From: Margaritifera margaritifera
Lineage: Eukaryota > Mollusca > Bivalvia > Unionida > Margaritiferidae
Direction: 5' to 3'
DNA: 64,000 bases
NCBI GenBank assembly: GCA_029931535.1
Contig: JAQPZY010000761.1
Coordinates: 248,001-312,000 of the forward strand
A program made the position numbers and the translations under genes. Below are positions 25,233-37,032 of the stretch, piece by piece. Positions within the stretch are counted from its first letter, which is position 1, and each line of letters begins with the position of its first letter. The notes below the pieces were generated by a model that worked only from the letters and a program-made list of their open reading frames with translations, was not told where the DNA came from and ran no database searches.

Positions 25233-26207
25233 GCTTTAATGGCATTCCTAAACATCTGAAAGACTGCAGGCAGTTGGCATTCCTAATTGATTAACTGTGT
25301 ATGTGTACCAGTAGATATCTAGAACCAAAATGTAAACCTTTCTTAGCATACGATTTGTTTGCTACTCAGCATGATTTGCCTATAGGTATAGCTAGCTACT
25401 GGCCACATTTTTACCTTCTGTTATATAGAATTTTCCAATGCCCAGCCGAAAAGAACCATGCAGATCGGTCCATACCTTCTTGCTTCCAATGTTATTTATC
25501 TGTTTTCAGACAATAATAAACTCCTTTTTAATAGCACTTAACTCCACTAATAATCCATGATGTTCTAAATTTTAAATACTGTTTTTAGAATTCTTTATTA
25601 TATGAAGAAAAAAAATTCAATTCAAAGAGTTACACAACCTTGCTACAAACATGGGAAGTTACTTGTATACCTATACAAATGAAAAACAACAAGTGCACTG
25701 CTTGTTAGCATATAGCAGAAAAAGCTACCAACAGTTTAAAATATGAGAACAGCAAAAAATAATATAATGTTAAAATTACAACTCAAGGTCAAAGAATGGC
25801 GACTACACACATTTGGCAAAATAATCCTTACTTTTATCTGCATTGTAGGAAAAGCAATCTGCACTTAAAGGAAATAAATAAGGACATTTGTAAAAACAGT
25901 ACCTAAAAAGATATTCTAGGTACCCTACTGAGGGATTTTTCCTGTAATTCACTCCTCTGCATGCAATATTTCAAATAATCAGCTATATTCTGTAAGACAA
26001 ATATACAGTGGATGCAGAAGTTTGAAAGAAATAACAAACTTAACAAAGCAATTTTTCATCTTCACAAAACTCCACATCTCTGTATTATCCATCTGCATCT
26101 ACATATGCATCATGTTTTATGATAAAACCGTTTACTCTTACAAAGAAAGAAGGAAACAGCATCATCATCACCTGCAGACCATGAACAATGTACACCCATC
26201 TACCATA

Positions 26208-26420
26208 CACAAGTTTGGTTTGGTTTTTTTGGCCTTTTACAGCACAGCAACACTTTCAAGGTTAAATCGTTTTGTAGCATGCAGAGTAAAGTGGCTTGCC
26301 CAAAGACACGCCACCACTGAGCTGATCTAGGTTGATCCAATGGTGTGAGTCAAATCTGCACCCTTCTGGTCACAAGTAAAGCCATATCCGCCTTACCCGC
26401 TTAACTACTGCAGCTTCCCC
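26208..26420 (-). repeat. tRNA-derived SINE, minus strand
   Basis: Read on the minus strand it starts near 26420 with a box A-like AGTAGTTAAGCGGG. A degenerate box B (GGTGCAGATTTGACTC) follows, then a GTGTCTTTGGGCAAGCCACT plus TTACTC body, ending in AAACCAAACC at 26213-26225. Body and tail match the SINE at 9891-10081, so it is the same or a sister family. The head is more divergent. It abuts the MITE at 26425. Confidence 0.65.
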
Positions 26421-26424
26421 TGTA

Positions 26425-26640
26425 CCGTATATACTCACGGATAAGCCGATACCAATGCAAACTGCATTGACCCAGATCTGCCGACGCATAATGCGCCAGC
26501 AGATCTGGGTCTATGCAGTTTGTAAGGACTAATCAGTAGAAAAAACAACACAGATCCTGATCTGCCGGCGCATTATGCAAAAGGAGATCAGGGTCTATGT
26601 TGTTTGCATTAGGACCCAGATTATACACGAGTATATACGG
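26425..26640. mobile_element. Palindromic MITE with CCGTATATACTC ends
   Basis: A 216-bp element with inverted ends CCGTATATACTC and GAGTATATACGG, flanked by TA on both sides. Inside are two hairpin modules in tandem, each built from GACCCAGATCTGC / GGCGCATTATGC words and their complements (about 26469-26513 and 26550-26596). It has no ORF. Another copy is split at 10941-19020. The superfamily is not certain; TA flanks suggest a Tc1/mariner-like machinery. Confidence 0.7.
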
Positions 26641-27135
26641 TATATCACTTGCAAAACATTGTTAAACTTAAACTCAAAACTTGAATAGAGAATCTAAACA
26701 CTGACTTTGAGACCAATGCTACACTTATAGATGAATTTATACCTTATACATTGTTCATTTTAGGCTGTGTTACCTCTATGGTGCCCATAGGGTGCATAAA
26801 TAAGACCAACAAAAATAAAGATAATAGATCAATATGGTTGATTATAGATTGAATGAATCGAGTGTAACACAAGCTGGCTTACTGAAATAAGTGTGCCCCC
26901 GACCCCACTTTTTCTATTTCTGGACTGAAAACTGACTTATTACCCATTAACTAATGCAGACAATGTAGTGTATTCTCGTTTCAATTTTAAAACACTATGA
27001 TAGAAAGGATTAATATTGCTAATAGCTACTGTATGATATGACACAGTATTATGTACCAAGTTACTAGTGAAAATTATATGCCGCTATTGTGCTGAAAGGG
27101 CTGAAATCGCAAAAAATATTATCTTTGTTTTTGTT

Positions 27136-27181
27136 TGTTTTTGTGGGTTTAATGTCATTTTTCAGCACATGATAGGTATTA
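27136..27181 (-). repeat. 3' part of split family B SINE
   Basis: GGGTTTAATGTCATTTTTCAGCACATGATA matches the tail of the intact SINE at 34872-35094 (GGGTTTGACGCTATTTTCCAGCACATGATA). The rest continues at 28309 after a DNA transposon. Confidence 0.65.
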
Positions 27182-28306
27182 CAGTGAAACCCCGCTATAA
27201 CGCGATATTTGGGGTCCATAAAATTTGATCGCAGAAAAAGCGGGGTCGCGTTATTGCAGGGTTTTACTATATTTTACTTTTTTCAGAGAACAACGTATAC
27301 ACGTCTAATGTATAGCATGAATAGGGTATCAACACCGTTTACTATCTGATATCGATCAGTCTTTGTTTTCCCACATGACAACCCTTTGATTGAGCGACGA
27401 GTTTGATACACCTGTACTTGTTCAGTGCTAAGTAACAGAGAGTGGTTATTTGAACTCCCTGTGATCTTGCCGCCCAAGCTCAGTCTCTACATAAGCACCC
27501 ACATATGACAATCTTTGATCTTGCCGCCCAAGCTCAGTCTCTACATAAGCACCCACATATGACAATCTTTGATCAACCACCGCATTGTCTGGTGCTTGGT
27601 TGTGTATGCAGTTAAAGAAGAAACTTAAGTCGTCTATTGTTTGCGCAATGATTGTATACAGGATGAATTGAAGTCCAGCGCACGTGTTGGCGGCTTACGT
27701 TTTTTGATGTTTATTAAACCGTGAGAATCTTTTATCAACCACCACATTGTCTGATGCTCAATTATGTATGCAGTTAAATAAGAAAATCATGTCGGCTATT
27801 GTTTGAGCAATGATTGTATATATAATAAATTGAAGACAAACACAGAGAAGACTTACTGGCTTTACTCATGGATCAGTAATAAGTAACATTTCCGAAAATG
27901 TTTATTTTGGCATAACACTTCAAGAAATTGGTGAAATTGTTAAATTTCAGAAGCCACGCCACGATCGAATTCATACATGATCTCTTCCCCAAAATGATAA
28001 TAAACTTTTTATACACTATTTCTAGTACTAAAAAAAAAAAATTTTCTTCCGTGTATGAGAAAAATACATGTACATGTATATAAAATTTCAGGAACCACGC
28101 CACAAACGTATTATACTCGAATTCATACGCGATCTCTTCCCCAAAATGATACTGTAATATACACATTTTATACACTATTTCTCGTACTTTGCACACAAAA
28201 AAATGTTCATGTGTGAATGAATATATAAAATTTTGGGAGCCACACCACGATCGCGTTATATCCGAATTCGCGTTTTAGCGGGGCACGTTATAGCGGGGTT
28301 TCACTG
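27182..28306. mobile_element. Non-autonomous Tc1/mariner-pogo-like transposon, 1125 bp
   Basis: The inverted ends CAGTGAAACCCCGCTATAAC are matched over about 21 bp at both termini, with TA at 27180-27181 and 28307-28308. The insertion splits a SINE, so the boundaries are exact. The interior has a perfect 54-bp tandem duplication (27463-27570). It also has two diverged copies of a roughly 130-bp unit (about 27570-27700 and 27730-27840) and two copies of a block with CGAATTCATAC and GATCTCTTCCCCAAAATGAT (27960-28000, 28110-28150). The internal GCGGGG words near both ends echo the termini. No transposase ORF. Confidence 0.85.
27463..27570. repeat. Perfect 54-bp tandem duplication
   Basis: The unit beginning GATCTTGCCGCCCAAGCTCA starts at 27463 and 27517. 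It lies within the mariner-like element. Confidence 0.9.
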
Positions 28307-28308
28307 TA

Positions 28309-28500
28309 CATGGCATCCAGTATATATTTGGTGGAGGAAAAAACCGGGAAGAGCCACCAACCCAAGGGAAACTACTGGCATTAGCTTTCTCACATATCCA
28401 CATTGGCTGAGCCGAGACTTGAACCCATGCGGACACAGGTGCAATGTGTGAGTGATCTGTAAAGGCAAGTGCCTTAGACAACATGGCCACCCGGGGCCCC
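28309..28500 (-). repeat. 5' part of split family B SINE
   Basis: On the minus strand a tRNA-like head starts at about 28500 with box A near 28471-28486 (plus strand GCCTTAGACAACATGG). Box B is at 28416-28427 (plus GACTTGAACCCA). The body to 28309 matches the intact copy at 34872-35094, including 'tttctcacatatccacattgg'. Confidence 0.7.
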
Positions 28501-29536
28501 ACAAATATTATGATTAACAGTAATGTTTTGTTTTGATCCAAATAAAACATACATTATTTGAACACCTGAAGAAAAAAAAGGAATCAGAAAATGAAAAATG
28601 TCAATTGTCAACTGTAGAGAAAAAACTTGAATTGCAAACTTAAAATAATTAATTAATTGTAATACTAATAACTTCCTGGTTGATATGGAGTATCCTTACA
28701 GAACCAGCAGGTGTCAGAATAACTGTATAATGCTCTGCATCTACTGTGCCAAAATTAGGACAGTTTGCAAAATTAACATATCGCCGTATGTCACTCAAAC
28801 CCCAACATGTGCCTATACCTATGGATCACCGATCAATACTGTCACTGGCAAAGATATGAGCACCACATGATTTACATTGTCAGCTTGATGGAGTTTTAGA
28901 CCTAATACCCATCACTTATCTGACTGCCACTATATGGCATGTACAAATTCAAATCGTCATAACTTAAACATTTTTCAACCATTTTCCATGAACTTTTCAG
29001 TAGGCACTAAAAAATTACCACTAATTCACACTGGGTAATTGTCAACATAAAATACTTTTAATTTTATAAGACGTGTTATGGTAATGAGTAGGGCATGGTT
29101 ATGTCTGTTCTGGCGACAGGTTAACTGAGCTCTTAGTGGCAATTTTATTTCCTGTTTTTAGAGACATTTTTAACACCACCTTATAATGTATTAGTGAAGT
29201 AAATTTTCAACACTTTTAAGTTTGGTGTTAATTAATTTCTCTGCCATGATATTCAAAATAAAACCAATGCAAAATATACACTTTAATCCCTCTCTCGTGT
29301 ATCAAATGATTTATACAGCTTGTAATGTTACTGCTATATAATTAATGCTGATGACCATTTTTTATTTCAGGCATCAAGTTTAATTTCTTTTTATATATAT
29401 CAGAGGTCTGGATTTTTTATATATGCTGTTGGATATTTAGTTCGGGGGGGGGGGGGGGGCCTATGTTCATTGGTATAAACTTACAATCATTTCAGTCCAT
29501 AATTAAACTAAACAAGAGTCCCTTGAAGAGATTGAT

Positions 29537-31121
29537 GCTCTACTGTTATAAAAGAATTTCCAGGAATTCAAGAAAAGACCAATTCTTCTCTTTAATGCTG
29601 AGAGTTTAAATCATCTCCGACATTCTTGAGCAATAAGGTTTTCAAATTAGCCACTGTGGCAGCCATATTTGATACAAGATCTACACCATTTTCATTTCGG
29701 ACAAACTACCGGTAGATACCATTAGAAGACTTTTTGTGCAAACCCCATATTGATATGACCATCCATTCAGGAAAATTAGAGACAAGAGTTTCATTATGTT
29801 CATTGTGGCAGCGATATTTGAGGTCAGATTGGCACTATTTTCATTCAGGGCCAACTAGATATCACAATTAGTCTTCTGGTGAAAACTCCATGTCAAAAGA
29901 CTTTCCATTTAAGAAAAGTAGCAATAACAAGATTTTCAAGATAGCTGCCATGGTGGCCACAATGGATGTCAGACCAGCACTATTTTCATTTAGAACCTAC
30001 TAAACATCATAAGAAGTCTTCTGGTGAAAAACCAATGTTAATATGACTTTCCATCTAGGAGGAGTAGCAATGAGATTTTCAAGATGGCCACTGTGGTGGT
30101 CATATTGGATATCAGATTGGCACAATTTTTATTTAAGACCAACATGACACCATAGAAAGTCTTCCAGTGAAACCCCATGCTGATATGACTGGTGGAAATA
30201 TTGGGTGTCAGATTGGCACCATTTTCATTATGTACTAACATGACACTATAAGTAGTCTTTTAGTGAAAACCCCATGTTGATGTGACCATCCATTCTGGTC
30301 GAGTAGCAATAACAAGATTTTCAAGATGGCCACTGTGGTGACCATATTGGATGTCTGGGCAGCACCATTTTCATTTAGGTCAAACTAGACATCATAAGAA
30401 GTCTTCTGATGAAAACCCCATGTCAATATGACTTTCCATTCAGGAGGATTTTCAAGATGGCTGCCATACTGGATGTCAGATTGACACCATTTTCATCTAG
30501 GACCAACTAGACATCATCAAAAGGCCTTTAGTGAAAAACCCATTATTTGTATGACCACCCATTCAGAAGGAGTAGAAATAATAAGCCATACTGAATGTTT
30601 GAGCAAACAATTTTCATTAAGGACCAACTAGACATCATAAGAAGTCTTCTGGTGAAAAGTTCACGTCGATACGACTTTTCAATCAAGAGAAATCAAATAC
30701 GATTTTCAAGATAAGCTGCTGTGGGTGCAATATTGGACATCAGTTGGGCACCATTTTCATTCAGGACCAATGAGACATCTAAAGAAGTCTTTTAGTGAAA
30801 ACACCATGTCAATATGACCATCCAATCAGGAGGAGTAGCAGTAACAAAATTTTCAAGATGGTTGCTGTGGTGGCCATATTGGATGTCTGAGTAGAACCAT
30901 TTTCATTTGGAACCAACTAGATGTCTGAGTAGAACCATTTTCATTTGGAACCAACTAGACCTTGGGATGAATGTGTGTGTGTAAAGTTTCATAGCAATCC
31001 TCTGAGTACTTTAGGAGGAGTAGCAATAACAAATTTGTGCTAACAGACAGACAGACATAAGATGATGGACAACAGACAATAGGCCATCACATAAGGTCCT
31101 CTGGTCTATGACCAGTAGAGC
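29537..31121 (+). mobile_element. Variable-core repeat, copy 1 (1.59 kb)
   Basis: Starts GCTCTACTG and ends CCAGTAGAGC, short inverted ends. A unique head (CAGGAATTCAAG, then a 'cattctt...aataa' stretch) leads into about ten tandem units of 97-155 bp. Each unit contains 'gatttTCAAGATGGCCACTGTGGTGG', 'CACCATTTTCATTTAGGACC', 'CATCATAAGAAGTCTT' and 'ACCCCATGTTGATATGACC'. A unique tail with ATGAATGTGTGTG and a run of ACAGACAGACAGACA follows. No ORF spans it. The repeated unit encodes NENGADL-like peptides on the minus strand, which I treat as incidental. Confidence 0.75.
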
Positions 31122-31396
31122 TAACAGATTACTAAAATAAATCTGTAAACAACTATATAATATCATATTCTGACTGGAAAAGGATTAAAGTTGAGTTCAC
31201 TGCATCCACAGGAGTTTGGAGTTTACATGTACATGTAACTTGTCTTGGATAAAAATATGACAAAAAATGAAATACCTGTATCTATACTATAAATATATTT
31301 AGAGTATAATTACAGTTATTTGCATATATTTATAGTACAGAAATAGTTATTTTATTTTCATCTTAACTTTTTGTTGTTTTTTTTATATATGAAATA

Positions 31397-31877
31397 TCAA
31401 ACTAATGTGCTGCATCTGTCTGATGTGTTTTTCCACAAGAATGTTGAGCTTCCAGCACCCAATACTATAAATGGTTTATAACTAGTGTTTGATGCAGGAA
31501 AGATACAATATTGATAGGCAATTCGAAATATCTTTGTCATAGCTTCATCTGCCTTGTCTGAAACTTTGTCGACTATAATAACAACAGTATTGCTTTTTGA
31601 CACATTTTCGGCTTTTGAGGAATGTATATGTTCATTAGCTCCCACAAGATTGACAATGGCTGACTTTTGAAAATCTGAAACACCTGGACTGTTAAAATTG
31701 TTCTTCTGCTTGCACTTTTGACATAACTTGCAAAATATCGCATTCAATGTTTTGTCCTGCCTCAGCAATGAGAACTGGTTAAAAAATTTGCTGTTGAAAT
31801 GTCTTGACTTCTTCAGAATACATTTTTCTTTCCAGTCACCCCTCTTTCTCTTATTTATGATGGTTAATGCTATCTAT
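31397..31877 (-). pseudogene. hAT-related zinc-finger protein fragment
   Basis: The minus-strand frame is open from about 31877 to the stop at 31397, roughly 160 codons, with the first Met at 31768. The peptide has RHFNSKFFNQFSLL, then AIFCKLCQKCKQKNNF, a short DFQKSAIVNL block and a NEHIHSSKAE stretch. This layout (W/F-rich start, CxxC, basic linker, H-x-H) resembles the TTF/BED-like zinc-finger start of hAT-transposase-derived proteins such as the KIAA1586/C17orf113 group. No catalytic domain follows, so it is a fragment or an isolated exon. The family call is from pattern memory. Confidence 0.45.
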
Positions 31878-32484
31878 GATAACTCTGACAAAAACAATAG
31901 TGCTGCATCTTTCATATGATGTTATTAATTCTTAAATACTTAATCACTGGTGATTTACGCAATTAAATTTATTTGATTGGCTGTATTTACTATAAAAACA
32001 ACCAATAAACAAAACTCTGATAGGTGCTTTGTTTGTTTGATTGCTCTTTACTTTTCTATTGATCTCTGCACCATTACTTTTATTTGAAACAAGACTGAAA
32101 TTATATTTATTGTAACAGCAATGTCGACAATTTAAAGTGAATATTCTGTTTGATGCTTGACAGTATGCATAACAGTATAGATGGGGTTACCTGGACATGA
32201 CAGTGTATATCTTATCTGCTTTGTTGGTGGAAGAACCAAGCCAGGATTAGTGAGCAATGACTAACGCTCGAGACAGTCTGACACCTGTCATGGAAATATT
32301 TGCCATCTTGTATTTGTTTTATAAGATAAGGGATTTGCAATTATTTGATTTTACAGTTGTGAAGTTATATTTAAGAAAAAGAAAAAGATTTACAATCACT
32401 ACAAATGTCCAACATAAGTATTTTACAGTCAATCAAAATATTGTTACCATCAGACATGTCCTGCACATGAGCGTTTCCAGAGGC

Positions 32485-32527
<43 letters not shown>
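32485..32527. repeat. (TG)n microsatellite
   Basis: Pure TG repeat of about 40 bp. Confidence 0.95.
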
Positions 32528-32530
<3 letters not shown>

Positions 32531-32739
32531 ATGAGCTGAAATGACCAGTTGCTAACACAGCATGTTGGACACTTCTCATAGGATGCCCATAATTATTCCA
32601 TTCAATTATTTGGTGTCTCTTCCTATTTATTTAAACACCTTACAGCCCCAAACCATAACAAAGTGCAGGTGTAAAAGCCTATCTCCCAATCTCTAGACTT
32701 CTCGAAATCATGCAATTCAGTGATTGCCCCAGGCACTTT

Positions 32740-33366
32740 ACTTTGGCAAGAGTTTGAATGCCAATACTTCTGCTATGTCACACAGTGAATAAGCTACATT
32801 AAGCTCTGATTGGTGGTTATTGTTTACCCTGGACTGGAACAAACAATAACCACCAATCAGAATTGAATGTAACATATTTCACTGCGTGACACACCAGAAG
32901 TGTAGCCTTCAATTTCGACCCAAGTAGACAAGATACGAAGCAACAGAAAAACTTTCGGTAAAAGTGGTTACTAAATGATGAGTAACGTACTTCATCATAC
33001 ATCGAAAACAAATCAGGAATGTCTCCTTTATTCTGAACATGCTGATGGGATAAAATAATTAGCATTGAATCGGTGAGGTGGGGGCAGATTTAGAACGTCA
33101 CCTTGTGTTAATTTGTAGAAGGCGAGTGGGTGTTGTCAATAGTTTTTTCTTTTTTACTGACAAAAATGAGTGTCTGTGCCAGTGACGGCTGTCTCAGATG
33201 AATGCTCAATTTAAAGAAAAAAAATCAAACAACTAATAATTATTCATGACTGCTGAAGATTAAAGTTACTTGCATATGGTAAGTATTGTTTTATATTAAT
33301 TCTTCACCTCTTGTATCAATATGTGTATCGATATGGCAAAAGTATCCATGAATTGTTTCACCCCTT
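32740..33366 (+). mobile_element. hAT-like palindromic element, right half only
   Basis: Collinear with about 18240-18894: CCAATACTTC, the 21-bp hairpin at 32805-32861, GTGACACACCAGAAGTGTAG, 'tgctgatgggataaaataattagca', ACTAATAATTATTCATGACT, and the terminal ATTGTTTCACCCCT at about 33352-33366. The left half is missing and no 8-bp duplication was found, so it is a truncated relative. Confidence 0.7.
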
Positions 33367-33962
33367 GTAATTTCTCTTCCAAAGTCAGTATAGTAAAGGA
33401 TGTTGATTTTTTAAAAGTTCTGATTGAGAATGGGGCTGAATTTCAGTCCCAAAACAGGCCCAGAAAAATCCTTGGGACTTTTCCTTAAGGACTTTGACTT
33501 TAATGTTGCAGTAAAGAGATATGGGGTAGTGAAGAAAAGAAAGATATCTATTATTTAAATTGAAAGACTGTAATGAGCTTTGGCATAAAAACATCATGTA
33601 AATTGGGGAAATATAGAATACAATATAAATCTATGTACTTTCTTTTATATTTCATTGATTTCGTTTCACTTTTATCATCATATCGCATAATTTTGAAAAC
33701 ATTTTGTGACACTACCATGTGCTTACCCTGATGCAATCAAAAATTCCTAGGGAGATCCTTGTTAAATACCAGAAGGATAACTAGGACCTTTGTATCTAAA
33801 ACATCCAGAGACATTCAGTGAAAAGCTGATCTTCTTTCTGTTGTGCACTCTTTTTTCAAACAAAGCACTTATGCAGGCATAATCAGAATATTTGAAGTCA
33901 AATAAGATTATGTTATGACTTTGTTATCATACACTCAATAGCCATCTCTCACTTTCTCTCTC

Positions 33963-33980
33963 TCTCCCCCCCCCCCCCCA
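33963..33980. repeat. Poly-C tract
   Basis: A CT-rich run followed by about 14 C residues. Confidence 0.9.
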
Positions 33981-34871
33981 TCATTTAGTTCCTTATACAA
34001 CGCTCCCTCGTTTTAGCATGCCTGAATAACTTATGAACCCATGTTTAACACAGGGGCAGGTGTGGATCCCATTTTGTCATATACAAAATACCCCCAAAAT
34101 ATGCTCCTATTTGCTGAACATGAATAAAATCGCGATTAAAATTGGTAAATAAAACCTTGACATATCACTCATTTTATCATCAAAAATAGTGGTTAGTGCC
34201 CGGAAATTTGAATCATCATCATGAAATTCACTACTTTTATTAAGAAGTCTTATCTTTTGTTACAATTTCTTTCTAAAACTAAATTGTCAGTACATTGTAA
34301 ATCCAATATACGACAAAATATTGATCAACCGAAATGTTAGTTATGCCTGCTGGTGACAACACTTCAAGAAATAAATACCAATTAAATAAATCCTGTTAAG
34401 TGAAATTCGTGTTTTAGTTTTAACTTTTAATTTGGTTTCAGTGTAAGCATCATATATGTGATATGCCATCTTGTATTCAAACACTAAAAGTGTCTAGCGA
34501 CCATCACAGTGATGCCCGTAAGCATTTCTGCAAGAACCTAATTAACTGTCAACTTTGTTTGATCTCCGATTTGTGGAAGTGTTTGTTACATTGTTACAAT
34601 CAGTTAAAAGTAGAGCTGCTATGTATTTTCACTTTAATTACGTCATTTGTATCAAACCAGATAAACAGGGTAGAATTTTTTTTTAAAAAAGACATGCTAG
34701 CTCTTACCTGCATAAGAGCTAGCAGTTACAATTGTGTGTCAAGTCAAATCATTTCAACATTGTTTTAAATATTATTATGCAATTAACATAATTAAAGTAT
34801 GTAATATTTATCAGTGGTTTATCCTACACATTTGCAAACGTGATCGAGGATAGCAATGGAACCAAGAGAAA

Positions 34872-35094
34872 GGTTTTATGGGTTTGACGCTATTTTCCAG
34901 CACATGATACGCTATACATCGCAGCCAGTACATTTGGTGGAGGAAGGACCTGGGAAGAACATAGACACATGGGAGCTACTGGCAAGCTTTCTCACATATC
35001 CACATTGGCCGAGCAGAGACTCGAACCCACGCGGACAGAGGTGAGATGTCAGTGATCTGTAAAGGCAAGCACCTTAGACCACTCAGGACCCCAC
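34872..35094 (-). repeat. tRNA-derived SINE, family B, intact
   Basis: On the minus strand the head starts at 35094. Box A TGAGTGGTCTAAGGTG occupies 35070-35085 and box B GGGTTCGAGTC occupies 35018-35028. A body containing the complement of 'tttctcacatatccacattgg' leads to an end with TCATGTGCTGGAAAATAGCG and 'tcaaaccc'. Differs from family A in body and tail. Confidence 0.7.
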
Positions 35095-35594
35095 CCCCAA
35101 GTGAAAGGTGTACTCAGTTATTGAAAAGCTTAGTTTTACAAACAGGGTTCATTATGGAGAAGCAAATGCCAATGTTTGTAATGAACTTAAAATTCCCAAT
35201 TTGACACTATGAGGTTTCCTATTACTTCCAATAAAATCACAGCATCAATATTTTACTAACAGTAAAATTAAAAAAATCGAGTTCTGACGTTGTTTCTTGA
35301 ACAAATGTCCATTGTTTTTGCAAAAAGAATCTTGTTTTGTTCTGAATCAATACTATCACTAGAATGTATCCACATTCACATGCAAAAAGCAATGACTTAA
35401 TACACAATGTTTTTCCTGGTACACATGTGATGTGAGTTGCAAACTCTTGGAGTAATCTTTATAACGATGTTACAGAGATTGGTTATCATGAAAATAAAGA
35501 TATTTTAACCAGAAAAGCAAACAACTTCATTAGAAAAGATATTTATTGACAATTATTCCCAACGCAATTATAAAAGGAGTATTCAGCCATTTCA

Positions 35595-35616
35595 CACACA
35601 CACACACACACACACT
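35595..35616. repeat. (CA)n microsatellite
   Basis: Short pure CA repeat. Confidence 0.9.
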
Positions 35617-36271
35617 CATAATTAATGTCCATCCCTTTCTTCATTTTTCAGAGATCCCTCTGTAAATCGTGCTCTTGCCTTATGCTGTGGTCTATGTTTT
35701 TGGACCCTATTGTGCGTGGATTATCGAGGGAGAGGTGTACTGACTTAATCTGTAATGTTAATCTGTTGTTTTCCATGTTATTATTGTTTTTCTTTGTAAG
35801 GGGAAGGACTATTATTAAGTTGAAAGAACTTCACACCAAACACAGCTGTGCACTTTTATAGTGGCAATAAAATAAGTACAAAACAAAAAAGGCACAAAGA
35901 CACCCACATGGCTTCGATAAATCTAACTCCAATAACAGGATGCTCCTTTCAAATTTGGCTAAAATCAGTCCAGCTGTTTTCATTTTTTCAGTTTTCTGAT
36001 CTTCAAGCCAGGTTCACCCATTCCATATCCTCATGCACTCTTTTGGAGACAGATCAAGATTCTAAAAGCAATACACAATCCTGAGCCATCATATAAATTG
36101 ATATGAACTCTTTACCTCATAGTGATGGAACTGCATTACATTATGTACATACTAATGGTCAATGCACTAAACCCAGTGAAAGATTATGAACACTTTTCTC
36201 TTCCACTAGGGTTAAAAAAGTAATTGCCTTTTGTCTTTATGATTTATACTAAACTGTCAGGTTATGCTCAC

Positions 36272-36387
36272 ATGCAGTTTTTTGATGAGGTTGGTGTCGG
36301 TGGAGTTGTTGGAGCTCTGTCGTGCTGTCTTCCAGAACTGCTTCTGGGCCGAGTATCTGTTCATTGGACATATTTTAAACAGGCAAT
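36272..36387 (-). CDS. ITPR: ITPR exon (residues ~55-93 equivalent)
   Basis: Internal coding exon of the same IP3 receptor. After two bases completing an Asp codon it reads [19 protein letters not shown] and ends KKLH, 38 full codons. This is almost the vertebrate ITPR sequence [19 protein letters not shown] in the suppressor domain. The stretch between ([13 protein letters not shown]) is the variable part of this segment. The acceptor is TTTTCAG and the donor is CAT then GTGAGC. The exon ends in phase 0, which joins directly to 506-592. The upstream exon, expected to end in a sequence like PPKKFR plus one base, was not recognised between 36388 and 64000. A palindromic MITE lies about 250 bp upstream in the adjoining intron. 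Confidence 0.92.
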
Positions 36388-36637
36388 CTGAAAAGACAAA
36401 AGATCAGTAGTCTATGAGGCAAAACAACAGGCTGCATGAAGGTCAAAGAGTTTTGAAAGTCAATTAATTAACGTATATCATATTCAGTGATGGCAACCCA
36501 GAAGTATGCTTTTCAGGAATCCTAGCTTAAAATAGTTGGAATCCAGGAACCCATTCATAATGGATAACACATTTGTTAAAAGTAACAAACATCCAAACAA
36601 TAGTATTGCATCTTGCTATGAGTATTTCAAATAAGTA

Positions 36638-36767
36638 TAGGTTATTAACTGAGTATTGAAAAATATTGGACCCGAGGTCATGTGGCACAGGATGCCCGAG
36701 CTTGCATGGGCATTCTACGCCACATGAACAAGGGTCCAATATTTTTTAATACTCAGTCGATAACCTT
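36638..36767. mobile_element. Foldback MITE, ~130 bp, next to ITPR exon
   Basis: Nearly complete palindrome. The left arm has AGGTTATTAACTGAGTATTG, AATATTGGACCC, TCATGTGGC and GATGCCCGAG. The right arm mirrors it with GGGCATTCTACGCCACATGA, GGGTCCAATATT and AATACTCAGTCGATAACCTT. The centre is near 36701-36707. It lies about 250 bp upstream of the ITPR exon and would form a strong hairpin in the pre-mRNA. Confidence 0.8.
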
Positions 36768-37032
36768 GTTTATTATATACTTAAAAACAAGCATATTAAT
36801 CATTCTGTTATGTTATAGAAATAACAATTGAAATATTTAAAAAATATATCAACGTTTTATTGAACATTTTACATGTCATTCAATTAATGAATGAAACCTG
36901 AACACTGTGCAGTAAAACATGCTACTTCACTGCTTTGGGGGTGTTCACATACATCGAGTGATTTTAATTCAACACTGAATGAACTAAGTTTGTTGAAGAG
37001 GATGGAATGTCATGTAGCCAAAGAAACACAAT

